Source of the DNA: Pseudomonas sp. FP1742
GTDB lineage: Bacteria > Pseudomonadota > Gammaproteobacteria > Pseudomonadales > Pseudomonadaceae
DNA: 64,000 nt
Assembly (NCBI RefSeq): GCF_030687145.1
Contig: NZ_CP117460.1
Span: 2,418,001 to 2,482,000 of the forward strand
Direction: 5' to 3'
The position numbers and the translations under genes are program-made. The notes below the pieces were generated by a model, which saw only the letters and a list, made by a program, of their open reading frames with translations, had not been told where the DNA came from and did not search any database. Positions 49,101 to 54,844 of the stretch are shown piece after piece. Numbering within the stretch: the stretch's first letter is position 1; the number at the start of each line of letters is the position of its first letter.

Positions 49101-49337
49101 CGCCTACCCTATGAAACAAGCAGGGCCGGTGTAGAGCAGGCTAAAGCGACGGTTAAAGAAACCTTAGAGAACGTTACGTCTGTGAGTCCATTGATCCCCA
49201 GCTCAACTGTGCGAGGAAATTATGACCTCATTCATGTGTATAGCTCCAAGACTAATAGCACCGTGAGTCTGCGAGTATTGCCAGATGGGAGATACGAGTT
49301 TGATACGTTGATTCCAGAGAAGTCATCTAAATTTTAA
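40128..49337 (+). CDS. cdiA: CdiA/FHA-type contact-dependent inhibition effector
   Basis: 3069 residues. N-terminal extended signal region (to about residue 48, MFWQPMWAQA), then the TPS/haemagglutination-activity domain with ANPYGISCNGCGFINTPR (about 156-173). Residues about 330-1500 are long FHA-type beta-helix repeats of the form SLDNxxG. Later parts contain haemagglutinin repeats and, around 2500-2700, a DUF637-like pretoxin region (AAATAGVMDGLNYNPGKIGFD) ending at NATQYNFLGDH where other systems have VENN. The C-terminal tail (about 2980-3069: GRLPYETSRAGVEQA to EFDTLIPEKSSKF) is the likely toxin; I cannot name its activity. GC content falls markedly near the end, as expected for an exchanged tail. 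Confidence 0.9.
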   Translation: MDVRQLAFLAGQPSAAVKNREHFWGMPKRGLAFLLANVMFWQPMWAQADGIVVATPGTSLGQAGNGVPIVQIATPNGTGLSHNQFHDYNVGTQGVILNNVANQTGATQLGGIIVGNPNLTSGVAAQTILNEVVGGSPSQLRGYTEVAGQSARVIVANPYGISCNGCGFINTPRVTLTTGKPVLDNGRLDRFQVDQGSVTIDGAGLNANNVDRFEIITRSAKINAEIQAKNLTIVAGRNDVNADSLNATARADDGSAKPQLAIDSSALGGMYAGAIKLVGTEAGVGVKLDGNLAASGGDIQLDANGHLSLAQTSAAGAVNVKAASLDARGPVYAGTAVNVQTQGNLTNQQTLAARDSIALTAGGVLTNNGIIEAGVNADTSRNASGDVNLNAQNFTNTGKSVVASRNLTVNTSQTLNNQGGTLSAGQIANITVGTLDNQNSGRVLSSGNLNLTANQVLNSNGLITSTGHLDATLGHLNNRTGELSSLATATLRMATLDNVAGLVNAGQALSITTTGAVNNQGGKLTSLDSLSLNAGQVDNSSKGRIASNKALTVSVSSLDQHDGGQLTSNTSLTLDLNHGELNNQNGLINAPALVLKNLAQVNNRNGEISSAQAFTLAADSLDNSDGKLLGNQAVTLRVQQALTNIKGLIAAASVDVQAGSLNNNGGTLTSRTGLELRVTGQLDNQDQGLINASQNLNINAASLNNQNGGSLLGSAIAIDFSGAMGDLNNANGLITTTGQLSIRNLRDLNNRGGELSSSQSYTLTGRNLDNSDGKLISRQQLDLTADATTNLNGLISGWQSLSLLGGSLDNRNQGTLSSRDGDVLVDLTGAVRNSNAGALVSHGTLKVTAASLDNSDNGILSSAGAQTLVIAGTLNNAQGGLIDSGAALDIQAQTLSNANATINAQQDIRFTGTDLNNSAGTFAGKGAITLDLLGTLTNTSGKLASNGPLVIQRARQIDNQGGQLASQGLLNLLTGGLDNRNGGTVAANDWLTLTANGVVQNSANGQIFSSNAGLTLNAASLDNAKGTLQSQGDLTVKTSGAIDNQSGRIVAKDGNLDITAASLDSRGGVLSSLKGAFSSHITGVLRNGYDLNNNRQGGIIQAQSLNLKALAGLDNYGGRITAQTGDAIVDTGTNGNFDNRNGGLYAKGRVSVTGNNFDNSGDNDGQIGGQQIDLSLRGALNNRLGIIESESTLSITAASLDNQTGQLRALGNTGKTAFAISGVFDNRNGTVESANSDLSLGAGGLLNVGGNVLHVGTGIFDIATGQLGSAGGNFVTRGGLTLTADSWTNSSVIQAGQLSVNVGSFTQTASGQLLASTAFSGTGGTWQNDGLIASDGTFNLNLSGAYNGTGRTTSLGALKLAANQLNLGAAGSIAGGAHTEFAISGALSSAGRITSAADLLINANSIVNQGTLGAAQKVELNTPSLMNNGGLLFSGADMSLAVTRFTNQAGDLYGLGDVLIKGLNGAAQASQVANLSGSMESGGTFTLNAGDFQNRTLGDDGTQNFAVGRKLVSGYIAVHCLDCDGPHFQVDYVAREFFDAGQDTDTTPSALLSAGRDLTFNGGTFLNSKSTVTAAGNIAIHADTLKNVGAVGGAVERTRIYETPWRDNHYIYDYLPQVVAYNQRNNPIFPNVMYVDSNGEFRVGIPVVARAWDGDGNATGVVNVKDALTDALVSYGRWPITQTGYDPDNIPNSQYDPNNLVQVPTSLEQYTLISDTEVAIDGTSAAAGRNAVIQAGGKVTITATQDLQNSVIHEDYATNGGANKVANTQASGTGNTVALHLNAQLAPDLAQQQVNPLTLPGFSLPVGQNGLFRLSQEGSTNPTGTGPQSWSLTGATVTASTSAPVTLNRVQGLPNSAGKSQPHKYLIETNPVLTDLKQFMSSDYLLSNLGYNPDTSAKRLGDGLYEQRLIQQAVVARTGQRYIDGQTSDEGLFKYLMNNAIASKDALNLSVGVSLTSQQVAALTHDIVWLEEHEVNGEKVLVPVLYLAQAEGRLGPTGALIAGNDVTLIAGQNLDNVGTLRATHNLSATAGKDLVSSGLIQAGNRLDVLAGNDVVNKSGGILAGRDVSVTATRGDVLNERTVTAMDSNTRFGNKHIDYADSAARIEAANDLSVSAGRDIANAGGVLSSGRDMALSAGRDVAVTSAVVATNDTTNSRISTSSTKQLGASVSAGRDLAVEAGRDIAAVASQIDAKRDISMTATDNLTISSAADEEHSLSKSKKLTRQEDHVSQVMSGVTAGGNLKLDAGKDLAVISSRISAGDEAYLVAGDNLDILAAKDSDYSLYDMKKKGSFGAKKTKRDEVTDVKYIGSEITTGGNLTLVSGGDQRYQVAKLESGKDITLDSGGAIVFEGVKDLHDESHTKSDGDAFWTSSKGKGNTDETLRQTQMIAKGNITIKAVEGLRIDLKEVNQQSVSQTIDAMVKADPQLAWLKQAEARGDVDWRQVKEIHESFKYSNSGLGPASQLIIAIALAAVMGPMMAGMNTMMQAVAVSAATKATVSTIDNRGNLGKVIKDVTSKDSIKGYVVAAATAGVMDGLNYNPGKIGFDANSLKIVAIKVTADAVIKTAVYGGSFKDNLASSAVGVAASIGGAIGAGKIGDLSLPEGGLAKILLHAGLGGLLAEAMGGDFRTGALAGGANEVLVGLLGDKLLPSNLVPGSAEYNQAQANILALSQIVGVLGAAASGGDVGVGAAVAANATQYNFLGDHAEAKRDRAREEFKETNRIGAARQLVELEGADQRSDNLLAKYRLDKSSLSAAELAELNAYVQVYTYDMALKYGEDVARTLANALIQNGPDSVGIYPYAGTTEAKNAYADALRAQLGGWGEQLAWTRPKSENELVYKDAQGYLQINNEQQGLSNLGSPALYGLTGPLGAGIRIAAAANGALQAAYGANQAFNGDLWNAAGNIVVGALGVASVKVPSTRLPNASGIGELPVVNSNTGNTLVKEVGEVFDWTAIGAKGIQKVPGFGEVDDFFASQSANLNKKLGTKIGEGRLPYETSRAGVEQAKATVKETLENVTSVSPLIPSSTVRGNYDLIHVYSSKTNSTVSLRVLPDGRYEFDTLIPEKSSKF

Positions 49338-49355
49338 TGTGGAGGGCGAAAAGCT

Positions 49356-49787
49356 GTGCTGATCAATGAGGTATTGCGCGATGTCAGATTTCGCTCATTT
49401 TTTATGAACGGAAATTTGGTTTGTGAGTTTTTGGTATTGTTTTTTAAGTTATCTAACTCTGGGTGGGTGTCACTAACCATTAGCGAGGGTACGTCAAGGT
49501 TTTTAAAGTTAGATTCAGATCCGGAATTGTTGGAGTTGTCTGAAATAAATGATGAGTTTGCGTACCCGATTAAGTCGTTAAGCGGGTTGGATAAGTATCT
49601 AGGATTGAAAGTTTTGTCGGTATATGAGTACAGGATTAGTGATATCGATGAAGGTTGCGTTGGAGTGTATTTGGATTTTGGAGGCTGCGGGCTTAGTGTG
49701 ATCGAGACTAATGAATGTCTATCAGTTGCAGATGATGTGGTTCAATTTTATGATAGTAAGATTTCGCTTCTTGAAGTGAGAGTTTAG
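49356..49787 (+). CDS. cdiI: Putative immunity protein of the active CdiA tail
   Basis: 143 residues from GTG 49356, with GGAGGG upstream, starting 19 bases after cdiA. It is acidic, AT-rich and has no recognised domain. Position directly after cdiA and strong compositional difference from the conserved part of cdiA are standard for CdiI. It should neutralise the toxin tail in kin cells. Evidence is positional only. Confidence 0.65.
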   Translation: MLINEVLRDVRFRSFFMNGNLVCEFLVLFFKLSNSGWVSLTISEGTSRFLKLDSDPELLELSEINDEFAYPIKSLSGLDKYLGLKVLSVYEYRISDIDEGCVGVYLDFGGCGLSVIETNECLSVADDVVQFYDSKISLLEVRV

Positions 49788-49865
49788 TTGGTGCAAAAGG
49801 AACCATCATAACAAGTGAGGCAGCAAGTGTTAATGCTCAAGCTGCTTTAAAAACGAAAGCGGGCG
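49788..49865 (+). pseudogene. Short CdiA-CT remnant
   Basis: A frame fragment GAKGTIITSEAASVNAQAAL follows the immunity gene without a start. Its GAKG start echoes the TAIGAKG segment in the intact CdiA tail, suggesting the left edge of another, mostly deleted, toxin module. Confidence 0.4.
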
Positions 49866-49900
49866 AAAGCGGGGACAGACCCTGAGAAATCCCCGCTTTT
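49866..49900. repeat. Diverged miniature palindrome
   Basis: gcggggacagaccctgagaa followed by atccccgc forms a 7-bp stem; it shares the cggggacagacc end with the transposase elements downstream but has a different, shorter interior. A related sequence occurs near 55185 (gaggcagaccctgagggatc). Confidence 0.6.
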
Positions 49901-49990
49901 TCCTACGAGAAATCAAGAAGTTGGGAATTGTAGAGACCTGCATGGGGCGGCAGCTTGTATTGCACCACACAAAAACTAGATCACGAACCC

Positions 49991-50085
49991 ATGCAGGCCA
50001 TCCGATTCTTACACAGCGCGCTCGCCCAAGCACTTCCATCTGTCCATTCTCGTCGTCTGAAAACATTGATGTGTTGGACAGGAAA
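49991..50085 (+). pseudogene. N-terminal remnant of an IS4-type transposase
   Basis: From ATG 49991 the frame reads MQAIRFLHSALAQALPSV then HSRRLKTLMCW, resembling the N-terminus of IS4-family transposases (RATQFLHNTLAQAIP-like, from memory). It is cut by the left end of the first Y1-transposase element. An inverted repeat cctgcatggg / cccatgcagg lies at its left. Confidence 0.5.
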
Positions 50086-50974
50086 AACGGGGACAGACCA
50101 CGTTTATCCTGAGAATGGCAGAGAATGGGGGGCAGACTACGTTTTTCTGTGTCGCACTTTAGCGATCTGAAATAGTGTGAAATAGATAGGGAGATTGTTT
50201 TTCATAGAATTGACTAAGCTATTGGCATCATTAATTGTGAGCGGATTCACCATATGCCACGCAGAGCACGTCTCTTGATGCCAGGTGTCCCCTTGCATCT
50301 GATTCAACGAGGAAATAATAGATCAGTTTGCTTTTTTTCAGAGGATGATTACCTTTTTTATTTAGAGCTGCTTGCTGAACAGGCCAACAAAAATTCGTGT
50401 GAAATTCACGCATGGTGTCTTATGACTAATCATGTCCATTTGTTGATTAGCCCTCATGAGCACAGCAGTACCAGTTTGCTTATGAAAGGAATAGGGCAAC
50501 GATATGTGCAATACATAAATCGTACATATGGACGTAGTGGGACTTTATGGGAAGGACGCTTCCGTTCGTGCCTTGTTCAAAGTGATAGTTATGTATTGGC
50601 CTGTTATCGCTACATTGAGATGAATCCTGTCAGAGCCAAAATGGTGACGCATCCTGCGGAATATCGTTGGTCGAGTTATCGTGCTAACGCACAATCAGAG
50701 TTTTCGCATCTCATTACCCCGCATGCTCAGTACCTATCGCTTGGGGACACAGATGTATCGACTGCTGAAGTCTATCGCGAGCTTTTTAGAAGCGAGTTGG
50801 AGATAGGATTGGTTGACCAGATTCGGGCTGCCACCAATGGCAACTATGTACTTGGTGGTTCGCGATTTGTAGCCGAAATTGAAGCTATGATTGGGCGACG
50901 AGCTCGGCGGGGATGCCCGGGCAGACCGAAAAAGCACTAGATTTTTTAGATGGAAAACGTGGTCTGTCCCCGTT
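50086..50974 (+). mobile_element. REP-associated Y1-transposase element, copy 1
   Basis: An 889-bp element bounded by a perfect 20-bp inverted repeat: left aacggggacagaccacgttt (50086-50105), right its reverse complement (50955-50974). It contains one full-length transposase gene. Copies 2 and 3 lie at 53829 and about 55295 in the same orientation. Confidence 0.85.
50254..50940 (+). CDS. REP-associated tyrosine transposase (Y1/HUH), copy 1
   Basis: 228 residues. The HUH motif appears in WCLMTNHVHLLISPHE (about residues 55-70); the region GTLWEGRFRSCLV and the candidate catalytic tyrosine in CYRYIEMNPVRAKMV (about 117-131) match the RAYT branch of IS200/IS605-like transposases. Such enzymes nick single-stranded palindromes and are linked to spread of REP sequences. 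The AT-rich gene differs in base use from the chromosome. It is intact. Confidence 0.88.
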   Translation: MPRRARLLMPGVPLHLIQRGNNRSVCFFSEDDYLFYLELLAEQANKNSCEIHAWCLMTNHVHLLISPHEHSSTSLLMKGIGQRYVQYINRTYGRSGTLWEGRFRSCLVQSDSYVLACYRYIEMNPVRAKMVTHPAEYRWSSYRANAQSEFSHLITPHAQYLSLGDTDVSTAEVYRELFRSELEIGLVDQIRAATNGNYVLGGSRFVAEIEAMIGRRARRGCPGRPKKH

Positions 50975-51315
50975 TATATGCGGGTTATGGGGATGTTGAG
51001 CCCATTCTTCAAGGAAGCTCCGTAACCGGGCAAAGCTTTAAAACGGGGCAAGCATTTGATGCTGGAAGAGTCAGTGATTTCGATGTGGCGTTGGCAAGTC
51101 CAGAGCTGTTGCAGCGTGCTCAAGCTTTAGGTATAGGGGTTAGAAGCGGAGGAACGCGCACTGGTCCACTGAGTGCAAGAGATCTAAAAGCTCTTGGATT
51201 GCAAGATCTCGCTAGCAAGTTGAGTTCACAAGCAGGTCGTGAAGTTAACTTTATGATTTATGACTCTTCGGCTGCAGCTACGAGCCGAGCACCGAGCGTA
51301 GTACTACCAAAATGA
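50950..51315 (+). CDS. Orphan CdiA-CT fragment, nucleotidyltransferase-like toxin
   Basis: The 121-codon frame starts at an ATG inside the right end of transposase element 1 (MENVVCPR is element sequence) and continues as a toxin tail. LQGSSVTGQSFKTG, then GRVSDFDVALASPEL shows the GS and DxD pattern of minimal nucleotidyltransferases; RSGGTRTGPLSARDL follows. This suggests a toxin that transfers nucleotides to RNA or protein. It lacks the CdiA delivery part, so it would need recombination with cdiA to be exported; whether the fused start is used is unknown. Its stop overlaps the next ATG (ATGA). Confidence 0.6.
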   Translation: MENVVCPRLYAGYGDVEPILQGSSVTGQSFKTGQAFDAGRVSDFDVALASPELLQRAQALGIGVRSGGTRTGPLSARDLKALGLQDLASKLSSQAGREVNFMIYDSSAAATSRAPSVVLPK

Positions 51316-51632
51316 AAACTTATGATTTGTATGGAATGAAATATTTGAGTCTGGCTTTGGCAAGGGCGCAGATAAAAGATCTTGCTGGAATCCTGCTTGA
51401 GGAAAGATATAGCACTTATCACGGCGGTGTTTATTATTTTCAGGGTGACAGTGGTTCTGAGCATTTTGTTCTGAAAAATAACATTGATCCTTTCGATGGT
51501 GAAGCTGTAGAACAAGCGTTTGCCGAATACCCAATTCTGTTCTATGTAAATGCGACAAATCGCTCTCTTGAATTAATGGGTATGTTAAAAGTAGAAGGCG
51601 GATTTAGCTTGCTGAGGCACGAGGATTTTTGA
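51312..51632 (+). CDS. Putative immunity protein for nucleotidyltransferase-like toxin
   Basis: 106 residues, starting in a four-base overlap with the toxin fragment, so translation is coupled. It is AT-rich and acidic, with no recognised domain (contains HGGVYYFQGDSGSEHFVL). Position directly after an orphan toxin tail is the only functional evidence. Confidence 0.6.
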   Translation: MKTYDLYGMKYLSLALARAQIKDLAGILLEERYSTYHGGVYYFQGDSGSEHFVLKNNIDPFDGEAVEQAFAEYPILFYVNATNRSLELMGMLKVEGGFSLLRHEDF

Positions 51633-51639
51633 TGCGTTT

Positions 51640-51731
51640 ATGGTAGATGGATAAACGGGGCAGAACACGTTTTTTGGCAGGCTCGATTTAAATGTGATCT
51701 GTCCCAGTGAAACGTAAAGGGGACGCGAAAG
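51640..51731. repeat. Degenerate palindromic element
   Basis: aacggggcagaacacgtttt and later gtgatctgtccc resemble decayed ends of the miniature element that follows. No gene. Confidence 0.45.
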
Positions 51732-51798
51732 CGGGGACAGACCACATTTATCGAGGGGCTGGATAATGCTCCTTCAATTTAATCGTGGTCTGTCCCCG
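51732..51798. mobile_element. Miniature element (MITE-like), copy A, 67 bp
   Basis: Ends cggggacagaccac and gtggtctgtccccg are perfect 14-bp inverted repeats identical to the outer ends of the transposase elements. The interior (including cgaggggctggataatgctc) is unrelated to the transposase gene and is repeated at 53268 and 55220. Likely mobilised by the neighbouring transposase. Confidence 0.8.
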
Positions 51799-52122
51799 TT
51801 TTCGTATGTGGTTATCGAATACAAGTTTGTCGGGGACCCCAAAAAAGGTGGCAACACGAGCCTGATAAACACGAACGATGGTAAACAGGGGAGTGAAAGC
51901 TGGACGCTGGGGTCCGGGCGGTTGGAAAAGGCCGTGGGCGTTGATTCAGCTCGTGATATCGCTACCGCCGTCAAGACAGACCGTACTGAGACATGGGTTG
52001 TGCGGACGGGGGTGGATGGGGCAACCGAGATCCAAGTGCTCGATTCTTTAGGCAAACCAAAGCCCATTGATACGTCCAAAATATTAGCTTTAAAAACAAA
52101 TCTTTCAGGAGCACAGCCATGA
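51766..52122 (+). CDS. Orphan CdiA-CT fragment, PoNe-like nuclease
   Basis: The frame begins at an ATG inside miniature element A (MLLQFNRGLSPF) and passes into toxin sequence: VVIEYKFVGDPKKGGNTSL, GKQGSESWTLGSGRLEKAV, RTETWVVRTGVDGATEIQV. The E-x-K in IEYKF fits the second half of a PD-(D/E)xK nuclease active site, and the following gene has the PoNi immunity fold, so I infer a truncated PoNe-type DNase. The upstream half of the active site is missing. The stop overlaps the next start (ATGA). Confidence 0.55.
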   Translation: MLLQFNRGLSPFSYVVIEYKFVGDPKKGGNTSLINTNDGKQGSESWTLGSGRLEKAVGVDSARDIATAVKTDRTETWVVRTGVDGATEIQVLDSLGKPKPIDTSKILALKTNLSGAQP

Positions 52123-52970
52123 TCCGGGACTCGATGGCGAACATAAGCTACTGGCGTGAGCGAGTAGCTAAAGATGTTGTCTGGATTAAAAAAGCAGAAA
52201 AACTTCTATCTGAACCATCACAAAATCCAGTGTATGACCCTCAGTTTTCATTTGATCTTTCAAGAGATATTTTGCGTCTTATGCTTCGGCGGTATTCCCA
52301 AGGCGATCCTGTTCCCGAGATAAAGCAGTTGTTTCCAAAGCTGCTTGATACTTGGGAGTTGTCGAACTCCTTAGCGGATGGAATTTGTGCGGAAAATCAT
52401 CTGAAAACCTGCCGCGACTGGGTATTCGATCTATCCGATCTCAACCACTATATCTGGTGTTTTTGGCTGGTTGGACTGGCTCTCGTATTGCAAATTCCCG
52501 ACGGTCAGTGGGGCCGACTATTGGCTCTCGTTGGTGAAGAAGGTAAAGACATTTTGCTGGATCGGGTAATCGTTAGTCGCCAGCCTTCACGCGTTGTTGG
52601 AGATGTTCTGCTGCATGACAAACCTTATGCCCGGTTGCTCAAGGCCATCGATGCACCCAAGGAGCAACAGGCGATATTGCTGCGAGAGTTTATCAATGGT
52701 TGGTATCCAGAACTCAACCGACGCGGCAAGCAGCAGCCGTGGTGGTACCAGTATGGTGATCCTGAAAAGCACCCGCTAGAAAAGGGCAGCTATTTTGGAC
52801 GTTGGTGCATTGAAGCTGTAGCGGCAGTCGCGGCTTTTAGATTGGATGACAGCCAATGCTTGGGACATCCGCATTATCCAGGCGATTTACTGCGCCCCAA
52901 CGGCCCGAGCACACATTTGCATTCGCAAGAAACAAAGGCACGGAGTTGGCTTAGATTCTTTGGTATTTAA
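52119..52970 (+). CDS. PoNi-type immunity protein (DUF1910/DUF1911)
   Basis: 283 residues. N-terminal helical DUF1910-like part, then a DUF1911-like part with FINGWYPELNRRGKQQPWW and GSYFGRWCIEAVAAVAAFRLDD, SQCLGHPHYPGDLLRPN. These are signatures of immunity proteins against PoNe-type polymorphic nucleases. GC is higher than in the neighbouring immunity genes. Coupled to the preceding toxin fragment by ATGA overlap. Probably still protects against that toxin class. Confidence 0.75.
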   Translation: MIRDSMANISYWRERVAKDVVWIKKAEKLLSEPSQNPVYDPQFSFDLSRDILRLMLRRYSQGDPVPEIKQLFPKLLDTWELSNSLADGICAENHLKTCRDWVFDLSDLNHYIWCFWLVGLALVLQIPDGQWGRLLALVGEEGKDILLDRVIVSRQPSRVVGDVLLHDKPYARLLKAIDAPKEQQAILLREFINGWYPELNRRGKQQPWWYQYGDPEKHPLEKGSYFGRWCIEAVAAVAAFRLDDSQCLGHPHYPGDLLRPNGPSTHLHSQETKARSWLRFFGI

Positions 52971-53122
52971 AAGTAAGCTAGGTGTAGATGACTCGAGATA
53001 AGGAAAGGACAGATCCCTTCGTCTCACCCTTCGTCTCAGGAGGAGGGATTTCTACCTCGGGTGCGGAGTGGTTACTATCCCTTTGGTATTTGTCCAGCTG
53101 CAGCTATTGGTGAACGAGCGGG
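52971..53122. other. Spacer with decayed repeats
   Basis: Contains aaggaaaggacagatccctt and a direct duplication of cccttcgtctca (53016 and 53028 region). No gene supported. Confidence 0.5.
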
Positions 53123-53262
53123 ATTGCTGGCCAACCTCGGCTACGACCCCGACTTCAAACGCCTCGGCGATGGTTTGTATGAACAACGCCATCGCCAGCA
53201 AGGAGGCCCTCAATCTGTCGTTGGGAGTCAGCCTTACCTCGCAGCAAGTCGCGGCGATGCAA
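53123..53262 (+). pseudogene. Internal cdiA scar with microhomology deletion
   Basis: Fragment LLANLGYDPDFKRLGDGLYEQR matches LLSNLGYNPDTSAKRLGDGLYEQR of the intact CdiA, and immediately after, in another frame, MNNAIASKEALNLSLGVSLTSQQVAA matches a CdiA segment that normally lies about 30 residues further on. The joint is at gaacaacgc, shared by both sites. This is the trace of a second cdiA copy with an out-of-frame deletion. Confidence 0.8.
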
Positions 53263-53267
53263 GAAAG

Positions 53268-53334
53268 CGGGGACAGACCACATTTATCGAGGGGCTGGAT
53301 AATGCTCCTTCAATTTAATCGTGGTCTGTCCCCG
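53268..53334. mobile_element. Miniature element, copy B, 67 bp
   Basis: Same 14-bp inverted ends and interior as copy A at 51732, with no differences noticed by eye. It sits exactly at the end of the cdiA scar. Confidence 0.8.
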
Positions 53335-53351
53335 TTTTCCCTCCGTTTTCC

Positions 53352-53855
53352 CTAAACAAGGCGTATGCCGACTATCACGAACTGAGCCGCCAGCAGGATA
53401 TTGATGCGGTCGCGCAATGTGCAGCGAATCCTGCCAACTGTGCTTCCATCTCCAAGCGTGTCGCCGAGGCTGAGAAGCAAACCCAAAGTCTCAAAGACAT
53501 GGCCGCTTCGGCATCGCCTGAAGCCGTCAAGATCTTTGATCGGTTGATCACGGAGAACAACGGCTTCCAGAACATGCTCGCGGGAGTTACCGCCGGGCAT
53601 TCGGTCGATGCGATTGCCGATACCCTTGTTCAAAAGTTTGGCTTCAGCCACGAGGCCGCCGTTGCTGCCGTCGAGAATTTTGCGACGCTCGCGGCCGGGG
53701 GGAATCCGATCGTCAAGCCTGTGGGGGCTGGTGGTGGTAAGGGGCCGACCAAAGAAGGCGGTTCGGGGACACCGGGGACGTCCACTGCCTCGGGTAGTGG
53801 GACTGGCGGTCCAAAAGAAATTGCGAAAAACGGGGACAGACCACGTTTATCCTGA
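53352..53855 (+). pseudogene. Displaced CdiA pretoxin fragment
   Basis: The frame LNKAYADYHELSRQQDIDAV, then AAVAAVENFATLAAGGNPIV and a Gly/Ser/Thr-rich linker (GGSGTPGTSTASGSGTGG), runs into the left end of transposase element 2, where the reading frame stops. It has no start of its own. The GC-rich composition matches the conserved part of cdiA. The linker probably led to a toxin domain, now partly visible after the element (54716). Confidence 0.65.
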
Positions 53856-54715
53856 GAATGGCAGAGAATGGGGGCAGACTACGTTTTTCTGTGTCGCACT
53901 TTAGCGATCTGAAATAGTGTGAAATAGATAGGGAGATTGTTTTTCATAGAATTGACTAAGCTATTGGCATCATTAATTGTGAACGGATTCATCATATGCC
54001 ACGCAGAGCACGTCTCTTAATGCCAGGTGTCCCCTTGCATCTGATTCAACGAGGAAATAATAGATCAGTTTGCTTTATTTCAGAGGATGATTACCTTTTT
54101 TATTTAGAGCTGCTTGCTGAACAGGCCAACAAAAATTCGTGTGAAATTCACGCATGGTGTCTTATGACTAATCATGTCCATTTGTTGATTAGCCCTCATG
54201 AGCACAGCAGTACCAGTTCGCTTATGAAAGGAATAGGGCAACGATATGTGCGATACATAAATCGTACATATGGACGTAGTGGGGCTTTATGGGAAGGACG
54301 CTTCCGTTCGTGCCTTGTTCAAAGTGATAGTTATGTATTGGCCTGTTATCGCTACATTGAGATGAATCCTGTCAGAGCCAAAATGGTGACGCATCCTGCG
54401 GAATATCGTTGGTCGAGTTATCGTGCTAACGCACAATCAGAGTTTTCGCATCTCATTACCCCGCATGCTCAGTACCTGTCGCTTGGGGACACAGATGTAT
54501 CGACTGCTGAAGTCTATCGCGAGCTTTTAGAAGCGAGTTGGAGATAGGATTGGTTGACCAGATTCGGGCTGCCACCAATGGCAACTATGTACTTGGTGGT
54601 TCGCGATTTGTAGCCGAAATTGAAGCTATGATTGGACGACGAGCTCGGCGGGGATGCCCGGACAGACCGAAAAAGCACTAGATTTTTTAGATGGAAAACG
54701 TGGTCTGTCCCCGTT
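53829..54715 (+). mobile_element. REP-associated Y1-transposase element, copy 2
   Basis: An 887-bp element with the same 20-bp inverted ends (53829-53848; 54696-54715). It differs from copy 1 by one G in a G run near the left end and one T inside the gene. Confidence 0.85.
53996..54681 (+). pseudogene. Y1 transposase, copy 2 (frameshifted)
   Basis: Nearly identical to copy 1 for 178 codons, with a few substitutions (CFFSEDD to CFISEDD, YVQYINR to YVRYINR). A run of five T in copy 1 (gagctttttag) is four T here, changing the frame and stopping at 54547 (RELLEASWR). The remaining codons can still be followed in another frame to 54681. It is likely inactive, though HUH and Tyr motifs precede the break. 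Confidence 0.85.
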
Positions 54716-54832
54716 TATAGTTTTGAGTACAACGCAGGCAAGGTGATTGGAACAAACGTCTCAGGCGCTCCAACATCGACAATCAAAATAAATGTTCGGG
54801 ATGGTGTGATTCAGACTGCATTCCCGTACTAG
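54716..54832 (+). pseudogene. CdiA-CT toxin tail fragment
   Basis: Directly after transposase element 2 the frame reads YSFEYNAGKVIGTN, then TIKINVRDGVIQTAFPY and stop. VRDG-x-V-x-TAFP endings are common at the C-termini of polymorphic toxins. Together with the pretoxin fragment at 53352 it may be one toxin interrupted by the element, with its middle part lost. Confidence 0.6.
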
Positions 54833-54844
54833 TTAGGAATGGTT

